Assembly: GCA_017441925.1 (NCBI GenBank)
Contig: JAFRUE010000007.1
Span: forward strand, 124,001-188,000
DNA length: 64,000 nt
Source of the DNA: Bacillota bacterium
GTDB taxonomy: Bacteria > Bacillota > Clostridia > Lachnospirales > Bianqueaceae
Direction: 5' to 3'
Both the position numbers and the translations under genes were made by a program. Positions 51,155-60,458 of the stretch are shown piece after piece. How positions within the stretch are numbered: the stretch's first letter is position 1; each line of letters opens with the position of its first letter. The notes under the pieces were generated by a model that saw nothing but the letters and a program-made list of their open reading frames with translations, ran no database searches and was not told the DNA's origin.

Positions 51155-52189
51155 ATGGAATGGCTTTACATCATCCCGATCGTCGTCATCGTTCTGTGGA
51201 TCGTCTTCGCGAACCTTCGCGTCGTTCCGCAGGCCCATGCGTATGTCATTGAGCATCTCGGAAAGTTCAAATGCGTATGGGAAGCCGGTCTCCATCTGAA
51301 GATGCCTTTCCTGGAGAGAGTCTCCAAGAAGGTCTCCCTGAAGGAGCAGGTCCTGGATTTCCCGCCGCAGCCTGTTATCACAAAGGATAACATCGTCCTG
51401 CAGCTGGACTCCGTCGTGTACTGCCGCGTGTTCGATCCGCAGATGTTCACCTATGGTGTGGAGAATCCGATCTCCGGTCTGCAGAATCTGGCCACCACGA
51501 CTCTGCGTAACATCGTCGGTGAAATGGAACTTGACCAGCTGCTGACTTCCCGTGACAAGATCAACCAGAAGCTGGAAGCGGTGCTTGACGTCGCGACCGA
51601 TCCGTGGGGCATCAAGGTCACCCGTGTCGAGCTGAAGAACATTCAGCCGCCTAAGGAAATCGAGGAAGTCATGACCAAGCAGATGCGCGCCGAGCGTGAA
51701 CGCCGTCAGACCGTTCTGGAAGCGCAGGCCCATCAGGAAGCCGTTGTCTCCCGTGCAGAGGGCGATAAGCAGGCTAAGATCCTTTCCGCGGAAGCTGAGA
51801 GAGACGCGCAGATCGCTCTGGCACAGGGACGTGCCCGTTCGATCGAGCTGGTCTATCAGGCAGAAGCGGAAGGTCTGCGTGCCATCAAGAACGCCGGCGC
51901 GGACGAGTCCGTACTGAAGCTGAAAGGCATCGAGGCGCTGAAGACCGTTGCCGACGGACGTGCGACCAAGATCTATATGCCGTCTGATCTTGCCGGTATC
52001 GTTTCTTCGCTCGGTCTGATCGGAGAGTCGATTGGAATCGGCGACCATACGCCGGTCGACAAGTCCGAGAAACCCAAGCCGGTACAGGAGATCGATCCCT
52101 GCCTGACAGACGAAACCAGCCAAGGCGGCATCATTGCGGCCCAGACCACACAGGCGATCCAGGAAGATCTCGAAAACAGAAGATTCTGA
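51155..52189 (+). CDS. SPFH/band 7 membrane protein (QmcA/stomatin-like)
   Basis: 344 residues. One N-terminal membrane helix (LYIIPIVVIVLWIVFANLRV) is followed by an SPFH domain (VVPQAHAYVIEHLGKFK ... WGIKVTRVELKNI). A long Ala/Glu/Arg coiled coil (~180-265: MRAERERRQTVLEAQAHQEA and following) promotes oligomers. Such proteins organise membrane microdomains. No NfeD partner is adjacent. Strong AAGGAGG before ATG 51155. Confidence 0.92.
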   Translation: MEWLYIIPIVVIVLWIVFANLRVVPQAHAYVIEHLGKFKCVWEAGLHLKMPFLERVSKKVSLKEQVLDFPPQPVITKDNIVLQLDSVVYCRVFDPQMFTYGVENPISGLQNLATTTLRNIVGEMELDQLLTSRDKINQKLEAVLDVATDPWGIKVTRVELKNIQPPKEIEEVMTKQMRAERERRQTVLEAQAHQEAVVSRAEGDKQAKILSAEAERDAQIALAQGRARSIELVYQAEAEGLRAIKNAGADESVLKLKGIEALKTVADGRATKIYMPSDLAGIVSSLGLIGESIGIGDHTPVDKSEKPKPVQEIDPCLTDETSQGGIIAAQTTQAIQEDLENRRF

Positions 52190-52229
52190 TCAGCCCATTT
52201 CAAAAGCTAAATCATCCGGGAGGTGTACT

Positions 52230-53411
52230 ATGATTTCCAAGAAAATGCAGTCCATGGTAGAGAACGGATCCGTAATCCGGGCCATGTTTGAAGAAGGCAA
52301 AAACCTTGCCAGAATATACGGCGCGGATAATGTATACGATTATTCGCTGGGAAACCCGTGTACACCTCCTCCGGAGTCCGTCCGGCAGGAAGCATGCAAT
52401 ATCCTGATGAATGAACCGGAGATGCTCGTACACGGATACATGAGCAATTCCGGATACGAAGACGTCCGCGCTTCTGTCGCGGAGTCGCTGAACCGCAGGT
52501 TCGGGACGGATTTCGGAGCAGGCAATCTGATCATGACTGTCGGTGCGGCCGGCGGCCTGAACGTCGCGCTCAAGACGATCCTTGAGCCGGGTGACGAAGT
52601 GCTTGTATTCGCGCCGTATTTTGTCGAATATAACAACTATATCTCCAATTTCCTGGGAGTTCCCGCGGTCGTGCCGCCGGGAGAGGACCTCGCGCTTAAT
52701 GTGGCCGGGGCCGAAAAGGTGATCACAGCTAAGACCAAGGCTATGATCCTGAACTCCCCGAACAATCCGACCGGAGCCGTATATACAGAAGCAGAGATCA
52801 AGGCGCTCGCTGATCTGCTGGAGACGAAATCCGCAGAGTACGGGCACACGATCTATCTGCTGTCGGACGAGCCTTACCGCGAGATCGTTTTTGACGGCGC
52901 CAAGGTCCCTTATCTGACGAAATACTACCGGAACACGTTGGTCGGATATTCCTACAGCAAATCCTTAAGCCTCCCCGGCGAGCGGATCGGATATCTTGTG
53001 ATCCCGTCGGAGGTGGACGATTTTGAAATGACGGTGCAAGCCGCGGCAGTTGCAAATCGGATCCTCGGATTTGTTAACGCGCCGTCGCTGTTCCAGCGAG
53101 TGATCGGACGCATTCCGGATCAGACATCGGATCTGTCGATCTACGCGAAGAACAGAGAACTGCTGTGCAGAGAGCTCGGCAGGATGGGATACCGTTTTAC
53201 CGCGCCCCGCGGTGCGTTCTACATGTTCCCGGAGAGCCTTGAGCCGGATGATGTGAAATTCTGCGCAAAAGCAAAAGAGTACAGACTGCTGCTTGTACCC
53301 GGCAGCTCATTCCGCGGACCGGGACACTTCAGGCTTGCTTTCTGCGTTTCACATGAAATGATCGAGCGTTCACTTGACAGCTTTGAGAAGCTGGCAGCCT
53401 ACTATAGATAA
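52230..53411 (+). CDS. PLP-dependent aminotransferase class I
   Basis: 393 residues, fold-type I. YSLGNPCTPPPESV near the start, SPNNPTGAVYTEAEI, LLSDEPYREIVFD and the Schiff-base lysine segment YSYSKSLSLPGERIGY (Lys near 247), ending in GHFRLAFC. A conserved clostridial aminotransferase whose amino-acid substrate is not settled by sequence. ATG 52230 follows GGGAGGTG. It lies 40 nt after the SPFH gene. Confidence 0.9.
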   Translation: MISKKMQSMVENGSVIRAMFEEGKNLARIYGADNVYDYSLGNPCTPPPESVRQEACNILMNEPEMLVHGYMSNSGYEDVRASVAESLNRRFGTDFGAGNLIMTVGAAGGLNVALKTILEPGDEVLVFAPYFVEYNNYISNFLGVPAVVPPGEDLALNVAGAEKVITAKTKAMILNSPNNPTGAVYTEAEIKALADLLETKSAEYGHTIYLLSDEPYREIVFDGAKVPYLTKYYRNTLVGYSYSKSLSLPGERIGYLVIPSEVDDFEMTVQAAAVANRILGFVNAPSLFQRVIGRIPDQTSDLSIYAKNRELLCRELGRMGYRFTAPRGAFYMFPESLEPDDVKFCAKAKEYRLLLVPGSSFRGPGHFRLAFCVSHEMIERSLDSFEKLAAYYR

Positions 53412-53434
53412 ATATAAGAAACGAGGAGAAAAGA

Positions 53435-54604
53435 ATGGAAGAAAATTTCAGCATGGAAGACTTTGAGAAATACCTGGATACGCATTTCCGCAAAGTCTAC
53501 AACGGCGATCTGGTGACGGGAACGATCCTCTCGAAGGATGATTCCGGCCTGGTAGTGGACGTCGGAGCCAGTATGGACGGTATTCTGACGGTAGAGGATC
53601 TGCTGTATGAAGATGAGTCCTACGATGCTTATAACGTCGGAGATCAGATCACGGCAAAGGTCAAGTACGTCGATTCGCAGAACGGGCAGATCATGCTTTC
53701 CAAGAAGCAGGCAGACAAAGAGACCGTATGGCAGACGCTCTCCAAGATGAAGGATGACGGTGAGACCATTCAGGTCAACGTGCTCCGCGTTGTAAACGGC
53801 GGACTCCGTATCGCGTGGAAGGATCTGCAGGGCTTCCTGCCGGCGTCCCAGGTCAGCATGCAGTATACCGAAGATCTGTCCTCTTATGTCGGACAGACGC
53901 TGGAAGTCAGGATCATCGACGTTAAGGAAGACAAGAAGGACCTTGTCGTCAGCCGTAAGCAGCTGGAGCAGAAGGAAGCCGATGAAGCACGCCAGTCGGT
54001 CTATACTTCGCTGAAGCAGGGCACGACCCTGAGCGGCAAAGTCGTCCGTATCGAGAAATTCGGCGCTTTTGTCGAGATCGCGCCGCATGTTGACGGTCTT
54101 GTTCATGTCAGCGATATGTCCTGGAGCCGTGTACGCCGTCCGGATGATGTTGTTAAGGTCGGCGATATCGTGCAGGTCACCGTTCTGGACGTTGACGCGG
54201 ACCGCGGCAGGATCAGCCTGAGCCTGCGCGACGTTAACGCGGATCCCTGGAAGCATATTCCGGTCAGAGAAGGCGACGTGACGGAAGGTACGGTCACGAG
54301 AGTTATCGCGAGCGGAGCTTTTGCTGAGATCGCACCGGGACTGGAAGGTTTCATCCACATTTCCCGCATGACGGACAAGAGGATCGCAAGCGTTGCCGAA
54401 GCGGTCCAGGAAGGTCAGCGCGTTCCGGTTAAGGTCCTCAGCGTGGATCCTGACCAGAAGAGGATCTCTCTGAGCATCAAGGACGCGAAGAGCGATATGC
54501 AGGAAAAGGAAGACCGTGAAGTCATGAATGCCTATAAGGAGTCATCCGAGAGCGCGGTCACAAATCTCGGCGAATTATTGTCCGAAATGCAAAAAAACAG
54601 TTGA
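53435..54604 (+). CDS. S1 RNA-binding domain protein (RpsA-like, four S1 domains)
   Basis: 389 residues with four S1 domains: ~15-85 (TGTILSKDDSGLVVDVGASM), ~105-170 (VNGGLRIAWKDLQGFLPASQ), ~190-262 (GKVVRIEKFGAFVEIAPHVD), ~278-352 (EGTVTRVIASGAFAEIAPGL). Firmicutes homologues resemble a shortened ribosomal protein S1 and probably help mRNA binding on the 30S. A short charged tail follows. Its stop codon overlaps the -35 of the next promoter. Confidence 0.9.
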   Translation: MEENFSMEDFEKYLDTHFRKVYNGDLVTGTILSKDDSGLVVDVGASMDGILTVEDLLYEDESYDAYNVGDQITAKVKYVDSQNGQIMLSKKQADKETVWQTLSKMKDDGETIQVNVLRVVNGGLRIAWKDLQGFLPASQVSMQYTEDLSSYVGQTLEVRIIDVKEDKKDLVVSRKQLEQKEADEARQSVYTSLKQGTTLSGKVVRIEKFGAFVEIAPHVDGLVHVSDMSWSRVRRPDDVVKVGDIVQVTVLDVDADRGRISLSLRDVNADPWKHIPVREGDVTEGTVTRVIASGAFAEIAPGLEGFIHISRMTDKRIASVAEAVQEGQRVPVKVLSVDPDQKRISLSIKDAKSDMQEKEDREVMNAYKESSESAVTNLGELLSEMQKNS

Positions 54605-54629
54605 CAAAAGCTTTTTTCGTAATTATAAT
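54601..54629 (+). promoter_or_regulatory. Promoter of DUF177-rpmF
   Basis: TTGACA 54601-54606 overlaps the TGA of the S1 gene, 17-nt spacer, TATAAT 54624-54629: full consensus. Confidence 0.9.
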
Positions 54630-54658
54630 GTTAAAGTGGCTCGCAAAGGAGGTTTGCT

Positions 54659-55210
54659 ATGCTGTGTTATGATGTACGTAATCTGTTAGCGGATCCCCAG
54701 AATGTCATCTCCGTAGATGAGACGATGGATACGGAATCGGTCTCTTTCGGATCCGAGACCTATCCGGTACTGGATAAGCCTCATGTACGCGGTGTGATCG
54801 AGAATCTGGACGGTAAGGCACTGCGGTGCTCCGGTCAGATGGAGCTGACTTTGCAGATGCCCTGCAGCCGTTGTATGGAACCTGTCCGCGTTCCGCTTGA
54901 GCTGCAGTTTGAACAGCGCTTTATACAGAGCCGTGAGCTCGCCGGTCCGGATGCGGATGACGAGTCTGAGGCAGAGGCTTTTGACGGTATGATGCTTGAT
55001 CTTACGGAGTTCCTTAACGGCGAGATCAGCCTGGGAGTACCGATGAAGGTCCTCTGCAGACCGGATTGTAAAGGGCTGTGTCCTAAATGCGGACATAATC
55101 TGAATGAAGGGCCCTGCGGCTGCGATCAGTCGGAAGATACGAGTCCCGCCTGGGATTCGCTGAAATCGCTGCTTAAGGCTCATAATAACCAGGACGGGCA
55201 GGAGGTGTAA
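54659..55210 (+). CDS. DUF177 (YceD-like) protein
   Basis: 183 residues. The central MPCSRCMEPVRVPLELQFEQ and the C-terminal CRPDCKGLCPKCGHNLNEGP zinc-ribbon-like cysteines are the family signature. It is nearly always found before rpmF and has been linked to 23S rRNA accumulation in plants and bacteria. GCAAAGGAGG precedes ATG 54659. Confidence 0.93.
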   Translation: MLCYDVRNLLADPQNVISVDETMDTESVSFGSETYPVLDKPHVRGVIENLDGKALRCSGQMELTLQMPCSRCMEPVRVPLELQFEQRFIQSRELAGPDADDESEAEAFDGMMLDLTEFLNGEISLGVPMKVLCRPDCKGLCPKCGHNLNEGPCGCDQSEDTSPAWDSLKSLLKAHNNQDGQEV

Positions 55211-55212
55211 CT

Positions 55213-55401
55213 ATGGGAGCAATTGGACCTAAGGGTAAAGTATCTAAGGCAAGACGCGATAAGAGAAAAGCAAACTGGAAGCTTTCCACGCCCAGCTTGG
55301 CTAAATGCAGCAAGTGCGGTGCTTTGATCATGCCTCACCGTGTATGTCCTAAGTGCGGGACCTACAACAAGAGACAGGTTCTTCAGGCAGCGGAGGAATA
55401 A
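55213..55401 (+). CDS. rpmF: 50S ribosomal protein bL32
   Basis: 62 residues: VSKARRDKRKANWKLSTPSL, CSKCGALIMPHRVCPKCGTY. The complete C-x2-C...C-x2-C zinc site shows the Zn-dependent form. It is 2 nt after the DUF177 gene and followed by a terminator. Confidence 0.97.
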   Translation: MGAIGPKGKVSKARRDKRKANWKLSTPSLAKCSKCGALIMPHRVCPKCGTYNKRQVLQAAEE

Positions 55402-55408
55402 AATCTTC

Positions 55409-55441
55409 CAGAGCCCCGGAGGGTATCCGGGGCTCTGTTTA
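55409..55441 (+). terminator. Terminator after rpmF
   Basis: CAGAGCCCCGGA (55409-55420) pairs perfectly with TCCGGGGCTCTG (55426-55437), then TTT. Confidence 0.88.
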
Positions 55442-55459
55442 TAGGAGATGACGGCAGCT

Positions 55460-56440
55460 ATGGAAAGGGAGAAGCGCAGACTTCCCGGTATTGTTTCGGG
55501 CGGAGTCTGCATCGTAGGACTGGGTCTGATCGGCGGATCGATCGTCAAAGCGCTTCGGGAGTATTCCGATGATATCCGGATCACGGCTGTGGACCGCAGT
55601 GCGGAGCCGGTAAAGCTCGCGCTTGCGGATCACGGGATCGCGGACGGCGCGGACGAGACGGATAACACGCGTGTAGACCGGCTCCTTGCGGATGCAGGCC
55701 TTATTATTATGGCTCTGTATCCTGCCGGCATGATCCGTTTCCTTGCTGACCACAGAGAGGCGCTGCAGCCGGGGACGGTCGTGATGGATGTCTGCGGGCT
55801 CAAGGGCAGCTTTGTCGAAGAAGCGCAGCGCACGGTCCCGGACGGGGTGGAATTCATCGGGACGCATCCGATGGCCGGCCGGGAGAAAAAAGGCTATGAG
55901 AACGGCAATGCGGAAATGTTCCTCGGCGCGACATTTATACTGACGCCGACGGAGCGCAATACGCCGGAGACGATCCGGGGAATGTACAGTTTTGCGCGGA
56001 TCTGCGGTTTTGCCCGGGTACGGCAGGTCGATCCGATGCTGCATGACGAGCTGATCGCGTATACCAGCCATCTTCCGCATGTCCTTGCGTCGGTGCTGAT
56101 GGCTTCCTGGAAGGGGACGGACGAGGTCATCGCCTATACAGGCGGCAGTTTCCGTGATTCGACGCGAGTGGCTGATATCAATGCCGAGCTGTGGACAGAG
56201 CTTTTCATGATGAATTCCGTCGCGCTGACGGAGAAGCTGCGTGATTTTTCAATCGAATTCTCGGAGTTCGTGTCTCTGATGGAGGCTTCTGACCGGGAAG
56301 GCATGCAGCGTTTTCTGGAAAGGTCCACAGAACGCAGAAGGAGATGGACGCAGACTCTTGCGAAAGCAGAGATCGGTGCCCAGGAGGCTGATCTGCTGAG
56401 AGACAGCAGTGAACCGTTGCAGACAGAAGATGGAATGTAA
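55460..56440 (+). CDS. tyrA: Prephenate dehydrogenase
   Basis: NAD-dependent step to 4-hydroxyphenylpyruvate for tyrosine. In the 326 residues the Rossmann motif is VGLGLIGGSIVKAL; then FIGTHPMAGREKKGYENG, with HLPHVLASVL and a helical dimer domain. No ACT domain is present. ATG 55460 is 12 nt after AGGAG; ATG 55448 touches it. First gene of an aromatic amino acid operon; overlaps aroA by 11 nt. Confidence 0.92.
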   Translation: MEREKRRLPGIVSGGVCIVGLGLIGGSIVKALREYSDDIRITAVDRSAEPVKLALADHGIADGADETDNTRVDRLLADAGLIIMALYPAGMIRFLADHREALQPGTVVMDVCGLKGSFVEEAQRTVPDGVEFIGTHPMAGREKKGYENGNAEMFLGATFILTPTERNTPETIRGMYSFARICGFARVRQVDPMLHDELIAYTSHLPHVLASVLMASWKGTDEVIAYTGGSFRDSTRVADINAELWTELFMMNSVALTEKLRDFSIEFSEFVSLMEASDREGMQRFLERSTERRRRWTQTLAKAEIGAQEADLLRDSSEPLQTEDGM

Positions 56441-57758
56441 GCACGTATATCCGTCCAGACTGTCCGGAGAGATCCGGATACCGCCTTCCAAGAGCATCGC
56501 GCACAGAGCGTTGATCTGCGCGGGTCTTGCGGAAGGGCAGTCCGTCATATCCGGACTGCAGTTCTCACAGGACATTGAAGCAACGATCCGGTGCCTGCGG
56601 GAGCTGGGCTGCAGCGTCCGTGTTATAGAGAAAGCGGATGGTGACGCAGACGGCATTACTGTGGAGATCACCGGAATCGGCGGCAATATCAGCGAATCGG
56701 ATGATAACCGGCGCGCTGAAAATAGCCGGCACAGCTTCGACTGCGGAGAATCCGGTTCGACCGTCCGGTTCATGATTCCGATCGCTGCGGCTCTCGGGAT
56801 TTCCGCCAGGTATACCGGCCGTGGCAGGCTTGCGGACAGGCCTCTGTCTGTATATGAGGATTGTTTCCGCGGCAGGCTGGAATGGCGGCGCGGAGAGAAA
56901 TGGCTTCCGCTCGAGACGGACGGCAGGCTTCCGTTCGGTACATATCGGATGCCCGGCAACGTCAGTTCACAGTTCGTTTCCGGATTGCTGTTCGCACTGC
57001 CGATGCTTGAAGGTGATTCTGAGATCGTTCTGACGACGGAATTGGAGTCCGAGCCCTATGTGGAGCTGACACGCGGGGTTCTGGCGGATTTCGGGATTCA
57101 TACGGATAAAACTGAACAGGGATACAGGATCCCGGGCGGACAGACGTACCGGCCGGGACAGATCCATATAGAGGGAGACGACTCCCAGGCGGCTTTTATC
57201 GCGGCAGCCGCGGCACTTTCGGCGGAACCGGATGGCGTTCTGATGACAGGACTGCGCCGGGATTCCTGTCAGGGCGACAGAGCTTTCCTTGGCATACTGG
57301 CTCGCATGGGCGTGCCGATGCAGTGGGAAGAGCACGGCATCAGGGTCTTCCGCGCGGAGTGTCTGACAGGAGGACAGGACGTTGACGCATCGCAGACACC
57401 GGACCTCGTACCCGTAGAAGCAGCGGTCTTTTCGCTTGCGGAGGGTTCAAGCCGGATCCGGAACGCGGCCCGGCTGCGGATCAAGGAGAGCGACCGGCTG
57501 GCAGTGACCGCCGCACAATATACACAGGCGGGAGCTGTGATCCGGGAGACGGATGACGGACTTTTCATGGAAGGCAAGCCTGACGGCATTGCCGGAGGAA
57601 CGGCGGACAGCTGCGGTGACCATCGTATCGCGATGTCGCTCGCAGTACTGGCGCAGCGTGCAGAGCACGGGATCCTCGTGACGGATTCGGCCAGTGTACG
57701 GAAATCATGGCCTACTTTCTGGGAGGATTTCCGCAAGATCGGAGGCAGGTTTGAGTAA
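56430..57758 (+). CDS. aroA: 3-phosphoshikimate 1-carboxyvinyltransferase (EPSP synthase)
   Basis: 442 residues. PPSKSIAHRALICAGLAEGQ (phosphoshikimate binding), DCGESGSTVRFMIPIAAALG (PEP/glyphosate loop region), GNVSSQFVSGLLFALP, a RIKESDRL motif and GDHRIAMSLAVLAQR. Adds enolpyruvate to shikimate-3-phosphate. Its start lies inside the end of tyrA with no clear Shine-Dalgarno site, suggesting coupled translation. Overlaps aroC by 8 nt. Confidence 0.95.
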   Translation: MECKHVYPSRLSGEIRIPPSKSIAHRALICAGLAEGQSVISGLQFSQDIEATIRCLRELGCSVRVIEKADGDADGITVEITGIGGNISESDDNRRAENSRHSFDCGESGSTVRFMIPIAAALGISARYTGRGRLADRPLSVYEDCFRGRLEWRRGEKWLPLETDGRLPFGTYRMPGNVSSQFVSGLLFALPMLEGDSEIVLTTELESEPYVELTRGVLADFGIHTDKTEQGYRIPGGQTYRPGQIHIEGDDSQAAFIAAAAALSAEPDGVLMTGLRRDSCQGDRAFLGILARMGVPMQWEEHGIRVFRAECLTGGQDVDASQTPDLVPVEAAVFSLAEGSSRIRNAARLRIKESDRLAVTAAQYTQAGAVIRETDDGLFMEGKPDGIAGGTADSCGDHRIAMSLAVLAQRAEHGILVTDSASVRKSWPTFWEDFRKIGGRFE

Positions 57759-58836
57759 TACTTACGGAAGGAATATCCGCATATCCATTTTCGGAGAATC
57801 ACACGGAGCCGGTATCGGTATCGTGATCGACGGTGTAAGACCGGGGACTCCGGTAGATATGGACAGAATTGCCGTGCAGATGGCAAGACGCGCTCCGGGA
57901 GGCAGCCTCTCGACCGCGCGTAAGGAAGCCGATCAGGTCGAGATCCTGAGCGGAGTCCTGAACGGCAGAGCCGAGGGTACGCCCATCTGCGGGATCATCC
58001 GCAACACGGATACCCGTTCATCGGATTATCTGAAAACAGCAGGACTCTTGCGGCCTTCACATGCGGATTATACGGGACATATCCGTTATCAGGGTTTTGA
58101 GGATATCCGGGGCGGGGGACATTTTTCCGCCAGGATCACAGCACCGCTCGTATTTGCCGGCGCAGTGCTGCGGCAGGCGCTTGAGGCAGAAGGCGTCCGT
58201 GTGGGAAGCCATATTCTCCAGATCCACAATGTAAAAGAAAAAACTTTTACCGAACAGGATCTGAAGGAAGATATCTTTGCGGGACTTGCAAAGATGCAGC
58301 TTCCGGTGCTTGACGCGGAGAAAGAGCGGCTGATGCGGGAAGAAATCGAAAAAGCCCGCGAAGCGGGAGACTCGGTCGGCGGAATCGTAGAGACGGCTGT
58401 TACAGGGCTCCCTGCAGGGATCGGGGATCCGTTCTTCGACTCGATGGAGAGCCGTCTGAGTCAGATCCTTTTCTCCGTACCGGCCGTAAAAGGCATATCT
58501 TTCGGCAGCGGATTCGCTTTCGCGGATATGACAGGGTCGGAGGCCAATGATCCGTTCAGGCTGGATAACGGCAGGATCGTTACGGAGACAAATCATAACG
58601 GCGGGATCCTTGGTGGGATCACGACAGGCATGCCGGTCGTCTTTCAGACCGTGCTTAAGCCGACGGCGTCGATCGCCCGGCCGCAGAAGACCGTCGATAT
58701 CGCCAGAATGGAGGAAGCGGAGATTACCGTCTCAGGGAGACATGATCCCTGCATCGTAGTCCGCGCGGTGCCTGTCATCGAAGCCTGCGCGTGTATCGCG
58801 GTCTATGACGCGATGAAGGAGGCACAATGTCTGTAG
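57751..58836 (+). CDS. aroC: Chorismate synthase
   Basis: FMN-dependent final step to chorismate. The 361 residues show SIFGESHGAGIGIVIDGVRPG, RRAPGGSLSTARKEADQVEI and GRHDPCIVVRAVPVIEA. The start is TTG 57751 with GGAGG 5 nt upstream, giving the conserved (M)SNTYG N-terminus; upstream ATGs would lie in aroA. Overlaps pheA by 10 nt. Confidence 0.95.
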   Translation: MSNTYGRNIRISIFGESHGAGIGIVIDGVRPGTPVDMDRIAVQMARRAPGGSLSTARKEADQVEILSGVLNGRAEGTPICGIIRNTDTRSSDYLKTAGLLRPSHADYTGHIRYQGFEDIRGGGHFSARITAPLVFAGAVLRQALEAEGVRVGSHILQIHNVKEKTFTEQDLKEDIFAGLAKMQLPVLDAEKERLMREEIEKAREAGDSVGGIVETAVTGLPAGIGDPFFDSMESRLSQILFSVPAVKGISFGSGFAFADMTGSEANDPFRLDNGRIVTETNHNGGILGGITTGMPVVFQTVLKPTASIARPQKTVDIARMEEAEITVSGRHDPCIVVRAVPVIEACACIAVYDAMKEAQCL

Positions 58837-59966
58837 ATCTTGAACAGTCCCGGCAGAAGCTGAATGAGATAGATGAGCAGCTCGCGGACCTTTTTGACAA
58901 AAGGATGCGCATCACGACGGATGTAGCGGCTTACAAACAGGAACACGGCAAACCGATTTATGACGCTGTCCGCGAGGCACAGGTGATTGAGCGGGCGAAA
59001 CAGCGTTTCCCGTACCGCAGCGAAGAGTTCCGGCGTGCGCTTGGGACTTTTTTCCAGACGGTCATGGATCTGTCCAAGGAACAGCAGGCACGCGAGATCC
59101 GTACGGAGAATGTGCTGCGTACAGCCTATTACGGTGTGCCGGGATCTTTTACGCATGAGGCTCTCGGACTTCTGTACGGCAGCGGTACGATCGAGAAGAA
59201 TTATCTGACCTGTGAAGAGATCTTCCGGGCGGTAGCGGAAGGCAAGGCGGATTACGGCATCGTTCCTGCCGAGAATTCCACGACGGGGATCATCTATGAT
59301 GTCTATGACTGTCTGGCCAAGTATCCGGTCTATATCGTACGGGAGGACGTCCTCAGCATTACGCAGAATCTTCTTGTTATTCCGGGGACAGAGCTCTCCG
59401 ACATTAAGAATGTGTATTCTCATGCACAGGGATTCGCGCAGAGTTCGGCTTTTCTCGCGGATCATCCGGAGTGGAAGCAGATCCCGTATTACAATACGGC
59501 GAAAAGCGCGGAGTACGTCGCGGAGCTTGGCAGCAAGGAGAACGCCTGTATCGCAGGTATCAAATGCGCGGAACTTTACGGCCTGGAGCCTCTGGTGACA
59601 AGGATCCAGGACCGCGACCGGAATTTTACACGCTTCTTCGCGATCTCGAGGAATATCGAGCAGCATGAGGATGCCAATACGCTCAGCCTGTATGTGAAAC
59701 TGCGGCATGAACCCGGAGCTCTGTATCACATGCTTTCGGTATTCACCAAATTTGATCTGAACCTGCTCAGGATCGAGTCACGCCCGATTCCGGGACAGAT
59801 CTGGGAATACGGTTTCTATATCGACGCGCAGGGCAGTGTGGAGGATCCCAAGGTCCAGGAGGCCTTGCGGGAGATCCGGCCGCTGTGTCTTGAGTGGAAG
59901 CTTCTGGGTAATTATATCGGACAACGGGTAGATTCACATGATGAAAAGAGTAACGGTCTATACTGA
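58827..59966 (+). CDS. pheA: Bifunctional chorismate mutase / prephenate dehydratase
   Basis: 379 residues in three parts. AroQ chorismate mutase at 1-~90 (LNEIDEQLADLFDKRMRITT). Prephenate dehydratase at ~100-280 (YYGVPGSFTHEALGLLYG, VPAENSTTGIIYD, and the essential Thr-Arg in NFTRFFAISR). ACT regulatory domain at ~295-370 (GALYHMLSVFTKFDLNLLRI, ESRP). Feedback inhibition by phenylalanine is expected. Last aromatic gene of the operon; overlaps rnhA by 29 nt. Confidence 0.95.
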   Translation: MSVDLEQSRQKLNEIDEQLADLFDKRMRITTDVAAYKQEHGKPIYDAVREAQVIERAKQRFPYRSEEFRRALGTFFQTVMDLSKEQQAREIRTENVLRTAYYGVPGSFTHEALGLLYGSGTIEKNYLTCEEIFRAVAEGKADYGIVPAENSTTGIIYDVYDCLAKYPVYIVREDVLSITQNLLVIPGTELSDIKNVYSHAQGFAQSSAFLADHPEWKQIPYYNTAKSAEYVAELGSKENACIAGIKCAELYGLEPLVTRIQDRDRNFTRFFAISRNIEQHEDANTLSLYVKLRHEPGALYHMLSVFTKFDLNLLRIESRPIPGQIWEYGFYIDAQGSVEDPKVQEALREIRPLCLEWKLLGNYIGQRVDSHDEKSNGLY

Positions 59967-60438
59967 CGGTTCCTGCAAGGGGAATCCGGGACCGGGCGGT
60001 TACGGCGTGGTCCTGCGGTATACCGCGGAAGACGGACAGACCTATGAGAAAGAGCTGTCCGCGGGTTATCGGCTCACGACCAATAACCGTATGGAGATCC
60101 TGGCGGCGGTCATCGCCTTGGAAGCACTGAAGGTGCCCTGTGAAGTGGATCTGTATTCCGATTCACAGTACCTTGTGAACGCGATGAACGAGGGCTGGGT
60201 CGACAAGTGGAAGAGACTCGGCTGGTACCGTGACGCAAAGCGCAGGGAAAAAGCCAAGAACGTCGATCTCTGGCAGCGTCTGGAGAATGCGGCGGCCCGG
60301 CATCAGGTGCGCTATACCTGGGTTAAAGGACACGCGGAGAACGCGTTCAACAACCGCTGTGATGAGCTCGCACAGACTGTGGCGTCAGATCCGGACCATC
60401 TGCAGGAGGATCCGGAATACAGCAGTCAGGAAACATAA
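59938..60438 (+). CDS. rnhA: Ribonuclease HI
   Basis: 166 residues with catalytic Asp in VYTDGSCKGNPGPGGYG, Glu in NNRMEILAAVIALEAL, Asp in LYSDSQYLVNAMNEGW and the terminal CDELAQTVA. A full handle region (KWKRLGWYRDAKRREKAKNV) is present. Starts at tandem ATG 59938/59941 within pheA. With rnhB the window covers both RNase H types. Confidence 0.95.
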   Translation: MMKRVTVYTDGSCKGNPGPGGYGVVLRYTAEDGQTYEKELSAGYRLTTNNRMEILAAVIALEALKVPCEVDLYSDSQYLVNAMNEGWVDKWKRLGWYRDAKRREKAKNVDLWQRLENAAARHQVRYTWVKGHAENAFNNRCDELAQTVASDPDHLQEDPEYSSQET

Positions 60439-60458
60439 TACTTCGGGAGGATCAGGAT

